Assembly (NCBI RefSeq): GCF_910592395.1
Contig: NC_088309.1
Location: 20,338,599 to 20,402,598, forward strand
Length of the DNA: 64,000 nucleotides
Direction of reading: 5' to 3'
DNA from: Lineus longissimus
Lineage: Eukaryota; Nemertea; Pilidiophora; Heteronemertea; Lineidae
Part shown: positions 35,757-48,500 of the stretch, one piece after another
How the letters are laid out: every line of letters begins with the position of its first letter
How positions within the stretch are numbered: position 1 is the stretch's first letter
Translations under genes and position numbers: made by a program
The notes under the pieces: model-generated
What the model saw: only the letters and a program-made list of their open reading frames with translations
The model's database searches: none
Told to the model about the DNA's origin: nothing

Positions 35757-36487
35757 CTGTAACAAATAGAGACCGTAAATAAAGGAGCGTCTCAAAGTAA
35801 GGCCAGGCTGGTATTAATGTCGTATTTATATTCCCTCTACAAAGGGTGCTGCAGGTATACACCGATGTATTTTTTCTGATATAACACAAAAAAACTGGAT
35901 TCTGGCTCTTATAATAGGCCCTTACGCATCTTGTGTGACTCATTGGGTAGCAACAGCATAGGTATATACATTGGTGTGGGGTGTAGGCTATGCATATTTG
36001 GGTATAACCAACTTAAGGTCCCTCCACCTGGAACTGTTGGTCTCATTGCCCAATTTTGAGTAAATAAACCACTGTACAGGACTGCTCTACAGAATTATCA
36101 TTGGACATGTTCAATATGATATAAACTTACCTTGCTTAGTTCTTGGTATATTGTCCTTGAACCTCTTCAGTAAGAATTAAATCTCCTCTTGGTTTCAAGT
36201 AAAACGGACTAATATGAAGCCATATATCAGCAAATGAGTGCTTTGGAATTTTGTACCACTGTCGTGAAACAGGTCAACAGTAGTGAAAGGGTTAACAGCT
36301 GATAAAGGTTCCCTTGTTCCTGTACATTCCCCTCCTTCAAGTTACTTTTTCCAATATGGCCACCACAGCTTCCATCTTAAAACGACTCGAAGTTAAGAAT
36401 TCATGAATTTGGTATCATAATAGGTTACTGTCCACAACTCAAAGAAATCAATGCAGCCAATCGATGTACAGTCACATATATATCTTG

Positions 36488-36493
36488 TTTATT
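36488..36493 (-). terminator. Candidate poly(A) signal of OATP cassette B
   Basis: Minus-strand AATAAA 393 nt past the cassette B stop. Confidence 0.35.
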
Positions 36494-36885
36494 TTTGTAG
36501 CTTGGCAATGACAAATAATACAGGATGGTCCCCATACTAAAAAAACTTACACCATTATATAATAGCAGTTGAATATAGTATAAAACAGATAAAAAATGTA
36601 CACAAGCAACTATCCATCTGGCATCTAAGAATAATGATAATGTTATCCATGTCATTGTCAAATGTGAGAGGTCTAAGACCCAGTTGTCATTGGATGTTTG
36701 CTTCACAACTCCCTTGGCAAAGCCCCATGTAATTCCTTAGCACTGGGGAGCAGTACCAATATGATCAATGATACAGGCATATTTAAAGGCATACCCCATT
36801 TGTTCAAAATTTTAAATTTCCAACTGTGCATAAGATACATTGCATTGAGGGATGACTGTTGTGATTTGGACTGTAAAAACTGATC

Positions 36886-39656
36886 TCAAACAACACTGTT
36901 TTGTTCACCAAAACATGGGTCAGTCTCACCGACATCATCATCATCACCATCACCATCATTGTCATCATCATAATTGAAGCTTCTTGGCCTACTTGGATCT
37001 TTGCTGGTCCTATCAAAGGTCACCTGAGCCACGTCATCAATGACCTCATCCTTAGCCTGTTCTTCTCTCTTTGCTTCTGACCAAATATACCACCAAATGT
37101 ACAGTCCAAACACGACCGAGAAACTTCCCATTCCAAGACAGCCTCCTAGCAATCGTGTCCGCAGTAAATCCCTGTCATAGATAAGACAAGAACCTTTTGC
37201 GGAGCTCTCGTAAATAAGGCATGTTCCATCTATGATGTGACCAATGATAATTGGGGATGGAATGCCTGAAACACATCGTAATATAAGTCGGTGTGAATAT
37301 TTGATAAATGAAGACTAAATGCTGAAAGATTTTACAAAGATGTAGATGTAGATATTGATACAGCACCTTCGGAAAGACTCTTCGAAAGTGACACTCTCTT
37401 TCTTTTACACAAACGCATTCTATTGTGTTTCCAAAAAAGTATGTCACTTCTTGAAAAAGCCTCTGCCCATGTTGACGCTCGTTGTCTGGAAGCTGGGCGA
37501 TGTCAATGACATTGTGGGTCAAGATGGAAAATAGGTGTCTTGTTGAAAACATGAACATCTCTGTGTGCCAACTAATAGTGATGTAGGTCTATGTCGAGAT
37601 GTGTTGCGTGTATAAATCACTGCTTGAATGCTTACCGACTATGCCGAAAAGGAACATCAGGCATCCAAGTCCCAGGGCTTTGTCCCGATCGCCCATAGTC
37701 CTGCAAATGAGTAAAGGTACAGTTATGTTTTGTTCAAAGACAAGATCATGTTTTGAATGATAATAACAAAAAGGTTATGGATCCATTTGCAGTTCCGAGG
37801 GCTTTCGCTGACCATTAAACATTTGCCAGTGCCCGATCCGAATGGAGTGGTCAAGCATGTGTGTTCTTCGTTCCTAGTAGGAATGCGTCTTTTCCAATTA
37901 CTATGTTCCCTTCCATTTTTTCTTTGCACAGTACAGAATAACAAGAAGTGCATGGTGAATGATGAAAAAGTCTTTACCTTAATATCAGCATCATACCAGG
38001 CAGTGATCCTAATCCATTCAGGAGTGCAGCAGCAAAGAGAATCACACAGAAGGGGATGAGCATATCACAGGGTTCCCGACACAGACCCTTGATAGCGTCA
38101 CCATCAGGAATGCAGGAACAGTTTTTGAAATTGGTCTGAAAATGACGGAATGAACGAAAACATGTTGAGCACAGCCATTGCCTGTTATCACTATCGGCTA
38201 CTTTGTGATCATTATTCTGGCCCATATGGTTCCTGCCTTATGTGTCCCTTTATGAGGAGGAGGCTTATGGCTAATTGTTAAATGTCACCACTGGTATAGT
38301 GGTATCAATGGTTATCAACAAATCGAAAATTTAGAAGTTGTGCTAATTTGCACCAAAGATATGATCGATAACCTTACCGTAGAATTGTACTCTGAGCAAC
38401 CTGCATGACATGGAGAGTAATATGTAACATTGTTGCTCCCACAGACAGGACTGTAGTAATCTAGATGACAGTGACATTCCAGATTGCAAATTTCTGTGAA
38501 GTTGTACCTGAAAATGGTACATGCAGGTCATCAACATGTTCATCTTGAACTAACAGCATGCTTTTTTGATTTTCATTTAATCGAGCTATGGTCGTTGTTT
38601 CTCTAACATGTTACATGGTTGAGTTTTGTGCAATATAATCAGTTGAGAAGGTTTTATTGGGATAGGGGCAGTTGATTTTCATTCAAGGCGTGCCTGATAT
38701 TCCATGAGCAGATATAAGATGTGTTGTATTAACTCACTCATCGAATCCCTGTAGCCCTTGCACTTGTTGGACTGAGCAGCCGATTCCTATGAAGATTAGC
38801 CGCAGTCCAATGGTCACAATTCCTATCAGACAATTGCACCTAGCCAATTCAACCATACCCATGCGTAGTTTGGATGTCAGGAACCCACTGGAAAATACTC
38901 CTATTGCCGCCGGTATTGAGGATGTCCCGACTGAAAGTGGTGAAGATTGACGATGCATTGATTTACTATAGACCAGTGCGGTAGCCAGAACGGGCCCAGA
39001 GGCTCCGTCAAAAAAGCAAAGCATGGAGATTTTTGCCGATGTTTAGACTAATGGAGCTGTTTTGCCCCCCCCCCTCACCACCACCATAACCAAAAATCTC
39101 ACTGTGTCCTTCTAGGCCAGTATGATAAATTCTGTTCATTGGTACCTCACATGAGGAAAGGGCAAACCAGACTTGGCTTGTGAGACACTCTTTATTCCTA
39201 AAACTATCTCTAATGTCACGCACTAGATGAGAAGGCAGTTTGTACCATTCCTGTTAAGCGAGCAGACAGTGAACAAGCTTGTCAGGTTGGCAGAAGTCAC
39301 CAACAGGTCTGAAACCTTTGATTTACCCCTAACTATAAAAACTTAGTTTATGGCCTACTCGTGTAGCTAGATTCCGTCTATTTCAACAAGCTTAAGATCC
39401 CATGAACAATAACTTTCCGAACATGGCTCTCATCTGGGTATAAAAAACTGTAGAAACAGAGATCATTTAAAGAATTTGCAAAAGTCCTTACCTAAAACCA
39501 TACTGGTTTGAGAAGCTGTGAGACCGAACTGATTTTCCAAATATTTGGGCAGAAAAATGAAGAATCCAATAAGCCCAAATGCAGAAATCAGCATGCTCCC
39601 ACATGAGCAGATGTAAACCCGATTTGTGAAGAGTCGCTTTATCGCTAATAGGAACT
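36886..39656 (-). CDS. OATP/SLCO C-terminal cassette B (TM7-12 with Kazal-like loop)
   Basis: Six exons: 39656-39492, 38930-38738, 38507-38378, 38135-37978, 37700-37636 and 37265-36886. Phases match the other cassettes. The second exon (IPAAIGVFSSGFLTSKLRMG) is nearly the same as that of cassette A. The loop exons read CNLECHCHLDYYSPVCG, CHAGC and CSCIPDGD. The last exon is longer than in A, C or D up to its tail: an acidic Asp-rich run encoded by a GAT-rich stretch (about 36925-36970), then a C-terminal NSVV, again PDZ-ligand-like. No N-terminal half is found between this cassette and cassette C. With the shared module the product would be 720 residues. All borders are consensus and the frame has no stops, so it does not look like a pseudogene. 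Confidence 0.88.
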
Positions 39657-41684
39657 CTGTAATGTAGAAATCATTTTCTTAGAGCATCTCGGAATTGGCA
39701 ACTTCCCTCACATGCTTAGGATTTCATAAGCCCATCTTGACGCACAAAGATCTCAAAGACCCTTTAATGAGCTCTGCCTGTTGTAAAGCTCTGCCTGTTA
39801 TAAAGCTGGGGATTGGACTTATTGGGGTAAAGCTACACGCACATGGCAGACAAATTACAAAAAAATATTTTTCACATCTATTTGTCTAATCTGTGTGGTG
39901 GGTGATCAAAACCAATACATATAAAATCTGCAATATTTTTTGCACAGAATAATGTTTCTGTCTGTCGTGTGTGCTTGATGCAAAACATTTGGAGAACATT
40001 CCTCAGTGAAGCCACTATGTTGAAAAACAGATCACGCATATGGTGCCCCCCCCCCCCCGTTGTTTTTTCACGTGACCGCTTCGTTTGTTTGTGTGTGGGA
40101 ACCTGAAAATTTGTCTGCCGAGTGCGCATCAACCAGCAGGTAGGCCTACAGGTACTCGGTACTGGGATAGTCCAGTCCGTGCAGGATCTTTCACAAACAG
40201 TCAAAAAACGGGCTTACCTTAAATAGGTTCACATTCCTTCACCCGACAGTATCCAATATGGCTGCTGAAGTTGCAATTTTGGCTTAGTTGCCACCATATT
40301 ATGCCTTGAATAAGTTTTGCATCATAAGTCCACCATGGCCAATTATCGGTTTTGAAAACATGTGTTGAAGTTGAGGTGTGGCCAAGAACAACAAAAGTTT
40401 CTAAAGATGTGTCGTTATACTATGTGGAATTCTTGGTGAGAGGAAATATTCATTACTCAACTAACACTACATCTTTTAAAATATAAATATAGTTTATTGC
40501 AGATTCTAAAATATACATACAGTGGATAGGGAACTAGTTTTCTTGGTCCCATGCAAGGGGGTACCTTGTAACAAGGTTCGACTGTGTAGCTCATTTTGCT
40601 GGAGTTGCAGAACTTAAAAGTCCCACTATTTCGTATAGATTCTTACACTCAGTATCAGAAATGTTTAAAACTGGTTGGTGCATTGCCTTTTAGGCAGTCA
40701 TAAGTGTAAGTGATGCCTCACGAAATCTTGAAACAGGCCACAGTCATTTAAAACATTGAATGATACATGTACTAGTAACAAATGAACATCATTAAAAAAT
40801 TATTACAGATTTTTTTTAAAAATGAAAAAGAGCACAAAATATAATTATCCGTGTGATGTGAGTATAAACTATACTTTCTGTCTCCTCATGTTTTAAAAAC
40901 TGTCAATGTGAATTTGAAGATAAGGGGTGCCACTGACTCACTGACCATATCCTATTCTATCACACTCTTTGATATTACCAAGTATAAATTTATTGATAAT
41001 ACCTGCAATGAAATGTACAACCCTTTAATCTATAAACATCTACCAGGTCCAACCACAACAGCGTCAGACATTTCATTAAATTTGCAAAATCGCGGCGGCA
41101 AATAGAGCCGATTGCTGGATGTTGGCTATATAACTTGCCTCCAGGGCAGAATCTTGCATTGATCTAAGCAGCTATGGAACTGAACTGTAGTCCTTTAAAA
41201 CATTTGTTAAGATTCCTTTGATAACTGTGGTCTCAGTATCCAGTATAGAATTATCTTGATTTCCTTACTTTCTTCACTTCAGGAAACAAAAAATTGTCAC
41301 TTTATGTCATTATCTGGAGAAATATATACATGTAATCTCAGCCAACAAATATGTGATTTTTTTCTCAATTTCTTATATGTTATAATGGGATATCTGATGA
41401 ACACACATGTACATTTTTTAGCTGATTGAAAGCTCTTAATTACACATTTGACCCTGAAAAACCTTGCACAATGAGTGTGTTAGTTTTGAATAACAATTTC
41501 TAGTGACCCATCCTGATATCCTCTATCACAAAAGTCCTCACCGATTCTGAATGATATGACCATCGCAACTGCTATATACACAATAATAAGTTGATTAAAA
41601 CGTTAATTATCAATTTTACATGGAATGTTTTGCATTTTTGGCATATGACTTCCTATGATTCCTTTACTAGAAGCATTAAACAGT
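39657..41684 (-). other. Spacer between OATP cassettes C and B
   Basis: No OATP N-terminal coding is seen. A minus-strand donor-like site, AAG/GTAAGC, lies at 40218, and a 'ccaatatggc' word at about 40252. A C run is at about 40047-40060. A candidate poly(A) signal for cassette C is at 40989-40994. Confidence 0.4.
40989..40994 (-). terminator. Candidate poly(A) signal of OATP cassette C
   Basis: Minus-strand AATAAA 691 nt past the cassette C stop. Another is near 40493. Confidence 0.3.
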
Positions 41685-44532
41685 CTAAAGGTCATTCCCA
41701 CTGGTGATGTCATAGACGTCCACGTTGCCATTATCTGCAAGGCTGGCCAAAGCCTCTCCGCCATGTTTTTTCTCCCTCCGTTTCTTCTTGTACAGATAAA
41801 TGAAGATGAACACACCAAATGCGATGCCAGGAACTTGGCTGCAGACAAACACTCCGAACATGAGGTTCTTCAAGGGCGTCTTGTCGTAGACCAAGCATCG
41901 TTCTAAGCCACACTGGTTGCTGTGCACCATACATACATTGTCGATCAGACTCCCAAAAACAATTGGGGATGGGATCCCTGGGTGAAAATAAAAGATTATT
42001 ATGATCTGGGACTTGCCTATGTGACAACTGGTAGACTATTGTGGAACTTTACCAAGAATTGTTTTGCTCTTAAGATCCACCTGAATTACTTCTTGACCAC
42101 CAAGGTTTTTCCATCCCCAACTCATCAATGCAAGTATGTGTAGTGTGCTGTACATTTAAAGTAAGTTTAAAACAATGAAAGCCAGAAACGGCATCACATA
42201 CTAGCCATTGGGTAGGATTGGTTGATCCCCTTACTTTGGAAAACCCATCTTGACTGTAGCTAAATGCTTGTTGTGCTCAGTCTCTACATCTTACCTCAGC
42301 ATTTTTATGATATTATTACATGCTTTCCAACTACTTCTGTTTGACCAGACGCCACATTTTCTTACTACCCTTAAACCAGGTAGGTTCGTCTACTAAAGGA
42401 CACTGCTTGTGATTTTGCAAGAATTCTAGAGAGGTTGCCTCATAGGCACTATCATGTGTCTACTCACCAATGACAGAGAAAACGAACATGAGCAAACCAA
42501 GGCCGAGCGCTTTGTCTCTCTCTTCCATGGATCTGTAATCAACGTGAGAACAATGGTATAGGATGGAACCAACAACCTTAAATTGATACTTAAATGGCAA
42601 ATTTAGACTTAAACTGTGTACCTATTCGATATGATTTTTCTTCTCTGCTCAAACTGTTCACTGGATAAACATCTGCAGTTTCACCATTGACCAAAGCGGA
42701 TGCCTCACCGTTCCTCACTGACGTTCCTCTCACATGAGGTTGCAAGATCAGCCTTAAACAACATCTGTCCTGATGAAGCCGATGTGGTTAATGTGAAAAC
42801 TATAGAGACCTATCAGTAAACATTTATCCAGTGAACAGACTGAACTTTCTAGTATGGTAATGAAAACGTAATGTCACAAACCCCAATTCGGCAATATAAC
42901 GGATATGTTGTGTCTTACCTTAGATTTAGCATGACACCAGGCAACATTCCGAGTCCTGATATAAACGTGGTCACTAGCATCAATATACCAAAAGGTATGA
43001 TCATGTTACACTTTTCAACGCATGGACCCAGGGTTGCTACACCGTCTGGAATACAACCACAGTCTTGGAATGTCTGAAATTTTAAGACGTGACAATCTTC
43101 TAATAACACCAAAACCAAAAACTGCACTGCTATGAATAAATTGTGAACCAGGAAGTATGTATATATGATGTAAGTATTTGAAAGCTCTCTCAAACTGATT
43201 CTCCAAATTTTGATTTTTTATGATGAAACACTGCTAATGCTCTTTACCTTGTTGCCATTGGGTAAATCAAGACAGCCGGCATGGCACGGCGTGAAGTACG
43301 TTTTTCCGTCACTTCCGCAAACAGGGCCGTATTGTTTCACACTACATCCACAGTTGGCGTTACACGACTCTGTGAAATTATAACTGGAAGGCAATAGTCG
43401 AAGACACAATTGATAGCCTTTTGATCAGATGGTACAACTACCAACTAGCAAGTTCAGGAGAAGTGTCAGCCCTTTTGGGCACCATCTTGGATTTCACCTT
43501 GATCTCGTTTCAAACTACAATGAATATAATTACCGCTTATAAAGCATCCCTATCTCATCTGACAAATAAGGACCAATATCATTCTATATGAGGTGGGACA
43601 TCGACTTTTGTTGATATGTCGGAAAATAGTCAACAGGTAGCTGATACATCATACCTGGGCTTACAAGACAATTAGCCCATTATGATAATGTTACAGAGCT
43701 TTTATGTAAGTACGTTAGATGAGGTCCTATACACTAATAATACATACACATCATTAGCTGTCACTCCGTTAATGACATCATTAGATGGACATCCCAAAAA
43801 CATGAACACAATACGTAGACAGAAGGCGATGATACCAAGAATTAAGTTGACCTTGGCTAGGCCAAGGTGATCCAGTCGAAGCCTTGAGGTCATGAGCCCA
43901 CTGCAGAAGGTCCCAATGGCAGAGGGAAGGGCTGAGAGCAAGGCTAAAAGGCAAGCATTATATAACATCAATACTTATGGTGAAGAAAATGTGTATGGAA
44001 AAAGAGGTAGCTCGATATTGGTTGTTCTTTCTTGTGGCATTGTCAGTGAGCTTGGCCCTTTTGATTTCATTTTCTAGTTGGTCTAGGTCTTGCTATGGAC
44101 AGCCTTTTGAAAGAACCTTGGCTTGATCAAAGTCATACCCTATAGAACGAGGTGATTCTGGTAAGTTCAAAGTAGAAATGCTTTACAAACCAAACAAGTG
44201 ACCAATACTGTCAAATATCTGGTGACCTCTGAAGCAGGGATCTGCAAGGTCAGGGCTACATGTAGGTTCACCTTTAAACCTCGTTTATTTTCCCACCAGG
44301 GCAAGGTTAACGCAGCACACCCTTGAACTTTTTCAGAATAGATTTTGCCATGAAACAACCCACCTACCTAGAAACATGGCAGCTTTAGATGCAGTGATAT
44401 CGAACTGGGTCTCGAGATATTTCGGTATGAAGGTGAAGAATCCAATGAAGCCAAAGATACTGAAGACAAGACCCAGAATGATGGACATGTATATTGGATT
44501 GGTAAGGAGGCGTTTCAATGCCTTTACCAGGC
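41685..44532 (-). CDS. OATP/SLCO C-terminal cassette C (TM7-12 with Kazal-like loop)
   Basis: Six exons: 44532-44368, 43943-43748, 43383-43248, 43073-42919, 42532-42468 and 41977-41685. Phases are again 1,1,2,0,2,1. The first exon reads ALKRLLTNPIYMSIILGL and FIPKYLETQFDITAS, a textbook OATP TM7-8 entry. Loop exons read CNANCGCSVKQYGPVCGSDG, CHAGC and CGCIPDGVATLGPC. The fifth exon (EERDKALGLGLLMFVFSVI) and the sixth (PSPIVFGSLIDNVC) are typical. The tail ends SGNDL. The second exon is one codon longer than in A, B and D, by use of the donor GAT-GT/gtatgt; the alternative donor two bases upstream would break phase. With the shared N-terminal module the product would be 693 residues. Confidence 0.88.
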
Positions 44533-44925
44533 CTAGAAAGAAAAAATGTTAGAATAAGCTTAGAGTAACCAGTCGATGGCCAGTTGCCCAGCCAAGGACA
44601 TCAGAGAGAGCCAACAGAATAAAGGTTTTGTTGCCAAGGATAAGGTGTGTTATTGCAAGAATTAATGGAGGCTAATCTTTGGTAACTGGTAAGCTAGCTA
44701 GTAAGGATATGAAAAAAGGTTAGACTTAGAGTTAACGATGTTACGGTTATGGCATAGCAAGGAAGTTAGCCACAGCTTGAGCTATATATCGTTAGCATTG
44801 GTGCTTTATGAAGAAATGGTTTATCCTAATCTGAATACATCTGATCTCATTTCCCGAATGACATCTAAAGGTATGCAAGTAGGTCGGGATTTTTTCCGAG
44901 CCCTGGCTGTTAAAAATATACCTAC

Positions 44926-44989
44926 CTTTTTGATGCTCGTGGATGTTGTTTTCCCTTTCAGTCAGTTTCGATACGATTAACCAATACAT
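44926..44989 (-). CDS. Possible cassette C leader exon (start codon plus 21 codons, phase-1 donor)
   Basis: An ATG at 44989 opens a frame (MYWLIVSKLTERENN...HQK) that ends exactly in phase 1 at a good donor, AAAAAG/GTAGGTAT. That is the phase cassette C's first exon needs. If used, it would make an N-terminally truncated six-helix product. It has no signal peptide and no homologue that I recognise, and it may be chance. Confidence 0.2.
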
Positions 44990-45193
44990 GAATCAGTTGG
45001 CATTTTCCTCCCTTTTTACTCAGAGTTGCTTGCATGGGCAACCGATTATAATCCATTTATCAAAGCAAATGAGCATTTTTTCATTTTTATTGGGCACAGT
45101 TGAATACAGATGCGAATATGTTTCAATATCTTTTCATAACTAAGGAACATGAAACAAGTGTTTTTTTATATACATGTACATGTATTTTTGAAT

Positions 45194-45199
45194 TTTATT
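45194..45199 (-). terminator. Candidate poly(A) signal of OATP cassette D
   Basis: Minus-strand AATAAA 350 nt past the cassette D stop, inside the spacer before cassette C. Confidence 0.4.
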
Positions 45200-45548
45200 A
45201 TTTTATAAATTCGTATTAACAGTATTCTATAAATGTTCAGTATCAAAGCTGTGGCATCATATTTATACATCTTTATACATCATTCATTAACATATACTTG
45301 ACTCCGTCATCAGTTAGGCCTATCACTGGTACATGCATGTGAATCACTTTTTTAAAAACTTTGAATATATTCATTTGCACATTGTGCATGTACTAATAAT
45401 GATATTATACAAAAGGGCGGTTAAAATATTTAAATAATTTTATAACAAGTTAAATGAAAATAGAGAAAGGTCATCAGTTTGCCTCTCGCTGTAACCGTGT
45501 TGGTTGTATGTATTGGCCTGACATTTGCTCTTGCAAATACAACGCATT

Positions 45549-48500
45549 TCAGATGCCCACATTACTGAGATCTCTACAGCTTCCCTGCATTGCCGCACTG
45601 ATGTCATCCTTGGACCCCACATTCAGGGTCTCCGGCTCAGCTCCAGTGACTTGGATAACTGGCATGACTCCCTTTCTCTCCTCATTCTCTTTCTTTGCCT
45701 CTTGCCTCTTGGCTTGTTTCACCAGGTCATACCAAACATATATGATGGGTAAAATCATGAGGGTCCTCATTACGCCCATGATAGACATGATCCCGTAGCG
45801 GAGGCCATCTCGGTCGTACAGGACACACACATCTCGCCCGCAGCCAAGGCTGTCTTTGATGAGGCAGAAACTATCAAAGATGGCTCCTATAATGACTGGA
45901 GATGGGAAAGCTGTAATAAAGATAAGAAGTATATCACTAGCTTTCATTTCTTTTTCACACGTCATCTAGTCTCATTAACACATGTTTCTCTAAACTGAGA
46001 AAAACCTTCTATCATGCATTGTCCTGATGTTCAATACTCCTTAAAAACGGCGCCTTAACAAGCTGAAGCGATACTTTTGGTTCTGATCGAGGTTCATGTT
46101 CTTTTAACACCATTTTCATATAAATGTTCATGTGCACTTATTCACACGAATGCAGGATGCATTGGTCTAGAGATAACATAAAAAAACAACAACTTGTGAG
46201 AAAGTTGATTTGATCGATGACTATTATATTGAATTCAATTGCCAAACATCAATGGAACGAAATCTAGAAGGCAACTTACAGAAAATGCTGAAGCTGAACA
46301 TTGTTACACCGAGACTGAGGGCTTTGTCCCGAGGTTCAACAACCCTGAAAAATGGCAATTAGTACTGGTGGATGAATGCAGGAAAACTTGAACCATATTA
46401 ACTTTGGAAGAGGACAAATGGAGTAGATGTAAAAGTTTACGGCCATCAGGGAACATCTTGATTCAAAAATGTACTTTGGCATCTCAGGTCAAGAGAACCC
46501 TTATGTATATTGATGAAAGTGAGTAGTCCTAGGTTTGCCTACCTTATGGAAAGTATGATCTTAGGTACAATAGACATTGCCCCAGCGAATGCCCCACAGA
46601 ATGTGAATACAGCATAGGGTATCAGCATACCACATGTGGTATCACACACACCAGACACGGCACTGCCAGCATCAGGGATGCAACTGCACTCCGAAAATGT
46701 TGTTGCCTGGATACATGAAAAAAAGAAAAAGGAGATCTTTAAGAGATCACAGTCAACAGCAAAATGCAAAGGTAGACACGTTAATGTAGAAATGAAAAGC
46801 AATTGTTATTGATATGACCTTGAACTGACCTTGCCAGAAATGTTACTCTTTTGGCAGCCAGCATAGCATGCAGAGTAATACATCACATCGTCATCACCAC
46901 AAACTGGAGAAAAGCGTCCATTTGTGCATTTGCAAACATCCGCACATGATGTGCTGTTGTCGCCATTGTAGTACAATTGCCTTGAGCTGAAAAATGAGAA
47001 AGCAAGATGAACGAAAATTAACAACTTTTTTAGAATATTGCTACAAAAGGCTAGGTTTTCATGTGAGAAGTTGTACTAGGTTTGATCGTCATGGTAGACA
47101 AGAAAATGGCTAATCACACCTACACACACATTGAACCCCAACACCTTATCTCAGGCCAGTGTCACTTCCTGAAGCTAACAGGTTATTATTTGATGAATTC
47201 GAGATGTCTTGTTCAGGACTTTAGTGTGCATGACATTGTATGAAATGAACCTATCTTCAATTTTCAACACTGACACCCACTTTACTTTTTGAAAAGAGAT
47301 GTGGGCATAAAATGTCGTCCTCGCTTGTCTGAGGCTAAATGGGTAGGTCTATGATATAGCGCATACTAAGAGTGAACCAGCTGTTGGTCTACCTTTACCT
47401 CTCCACTCCTCTGAAACCAGCAGTATTTGGCTGAGGGCATCCAAAGACCACAAGCATAGATTGGCTGATGGCAGTGATGACGTAGAGAAGTGTACAGAAC
47501 TTTGCTGTGCTGATTACACCAAGTTTTAGCTTTGACATAATGATGCCTGAAAATCCAGAGCCAAGGAATGCCGGGAGTGCACCGCTAAGACCTGAAACAG
47601 ATGCAGAATCTTATGCATAAGCATGTAATTTTGCTTCCCCGAGGTTGTAGTTTAGACTTTTTGACTTGTCAGAATACTGCATTACATCCTTATGTGGAAA
47701 CTGGAAAAATCATGAAAAATCATGATTGAGTGAAGTCCATTAACATGTATTGTGAGATGCAGGAAATTTTTTCCATTTTACTTACCAAGAACCATGTTAC
47801 TCTTCGAAGCTGAAATTCCGAACTGATGCTCCAGATACTTGGGTTTGAAGGCTGCAAGTCCGCTTACCACGAACAGGGCAAAGCAAGTAACGAGGACAAG
47901 GACCACGTAGAGCTTGTTTGTCAACAATCTCTTCAGTGATTTCAAAAAACCTGAAACAGATTGAAAGATTTAGTGTTTGCTGTTATCCTGGTTGACAGAT
48001 TTGGTGTTTGCTGTTATCCAGGTTGACAGATTTAGTGTTTGCTGTTATCCAGGATGACAGATTTAGTGTTGGCTGTTATCCAGGTTAACATATTTAGTGT
48101 TGGCTGTAATCCAGGTTGACAGATGAAGAGTCTGCCGTTATCCAGGATGACAGATTTAGTGTTGGCTCTAACCAAAGACTACAAAGTATTTTCCATGGCA
48201 TTAACAATTTCCCCTTGGACAATGTGACTCTTGGACGTTTGCTCCCCTGGAAATCTCCCCATAGGACATTTGCCCCACTGAGGCAAAAGTCTATGGGGAT
48301 GTCCTACAAGGGGCCCCGGAGATGTTACATTGGGAGATTTCTAGGGGGAGTTGTCTAGGGGAGATACCCTATGGGGGCAAATGTCCAGGGAAGATGTCCT
48401 ATGGGGGAGAGGTCCAGGGGTAATTAGTAAAGTGGAGAAGTCCAGGGAACGTTGTCCTTTAAACTATTGCAAAATGATGAGCAATATGCAATCAAGATAT

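Noticed and set aside
36425-36706. Hydrophobic 93-codon minus ORF between cassettes B and A, as a possible transporter N-terminal half
   Set aside because: It has none of the OATP TM1-6 motifs or the WVGAWW signature.
39878-40204. 108-codon minus ORF between cassettes C and B
   Set aside because: Composition is low-complexity around a C run, and no OATP motif is present.
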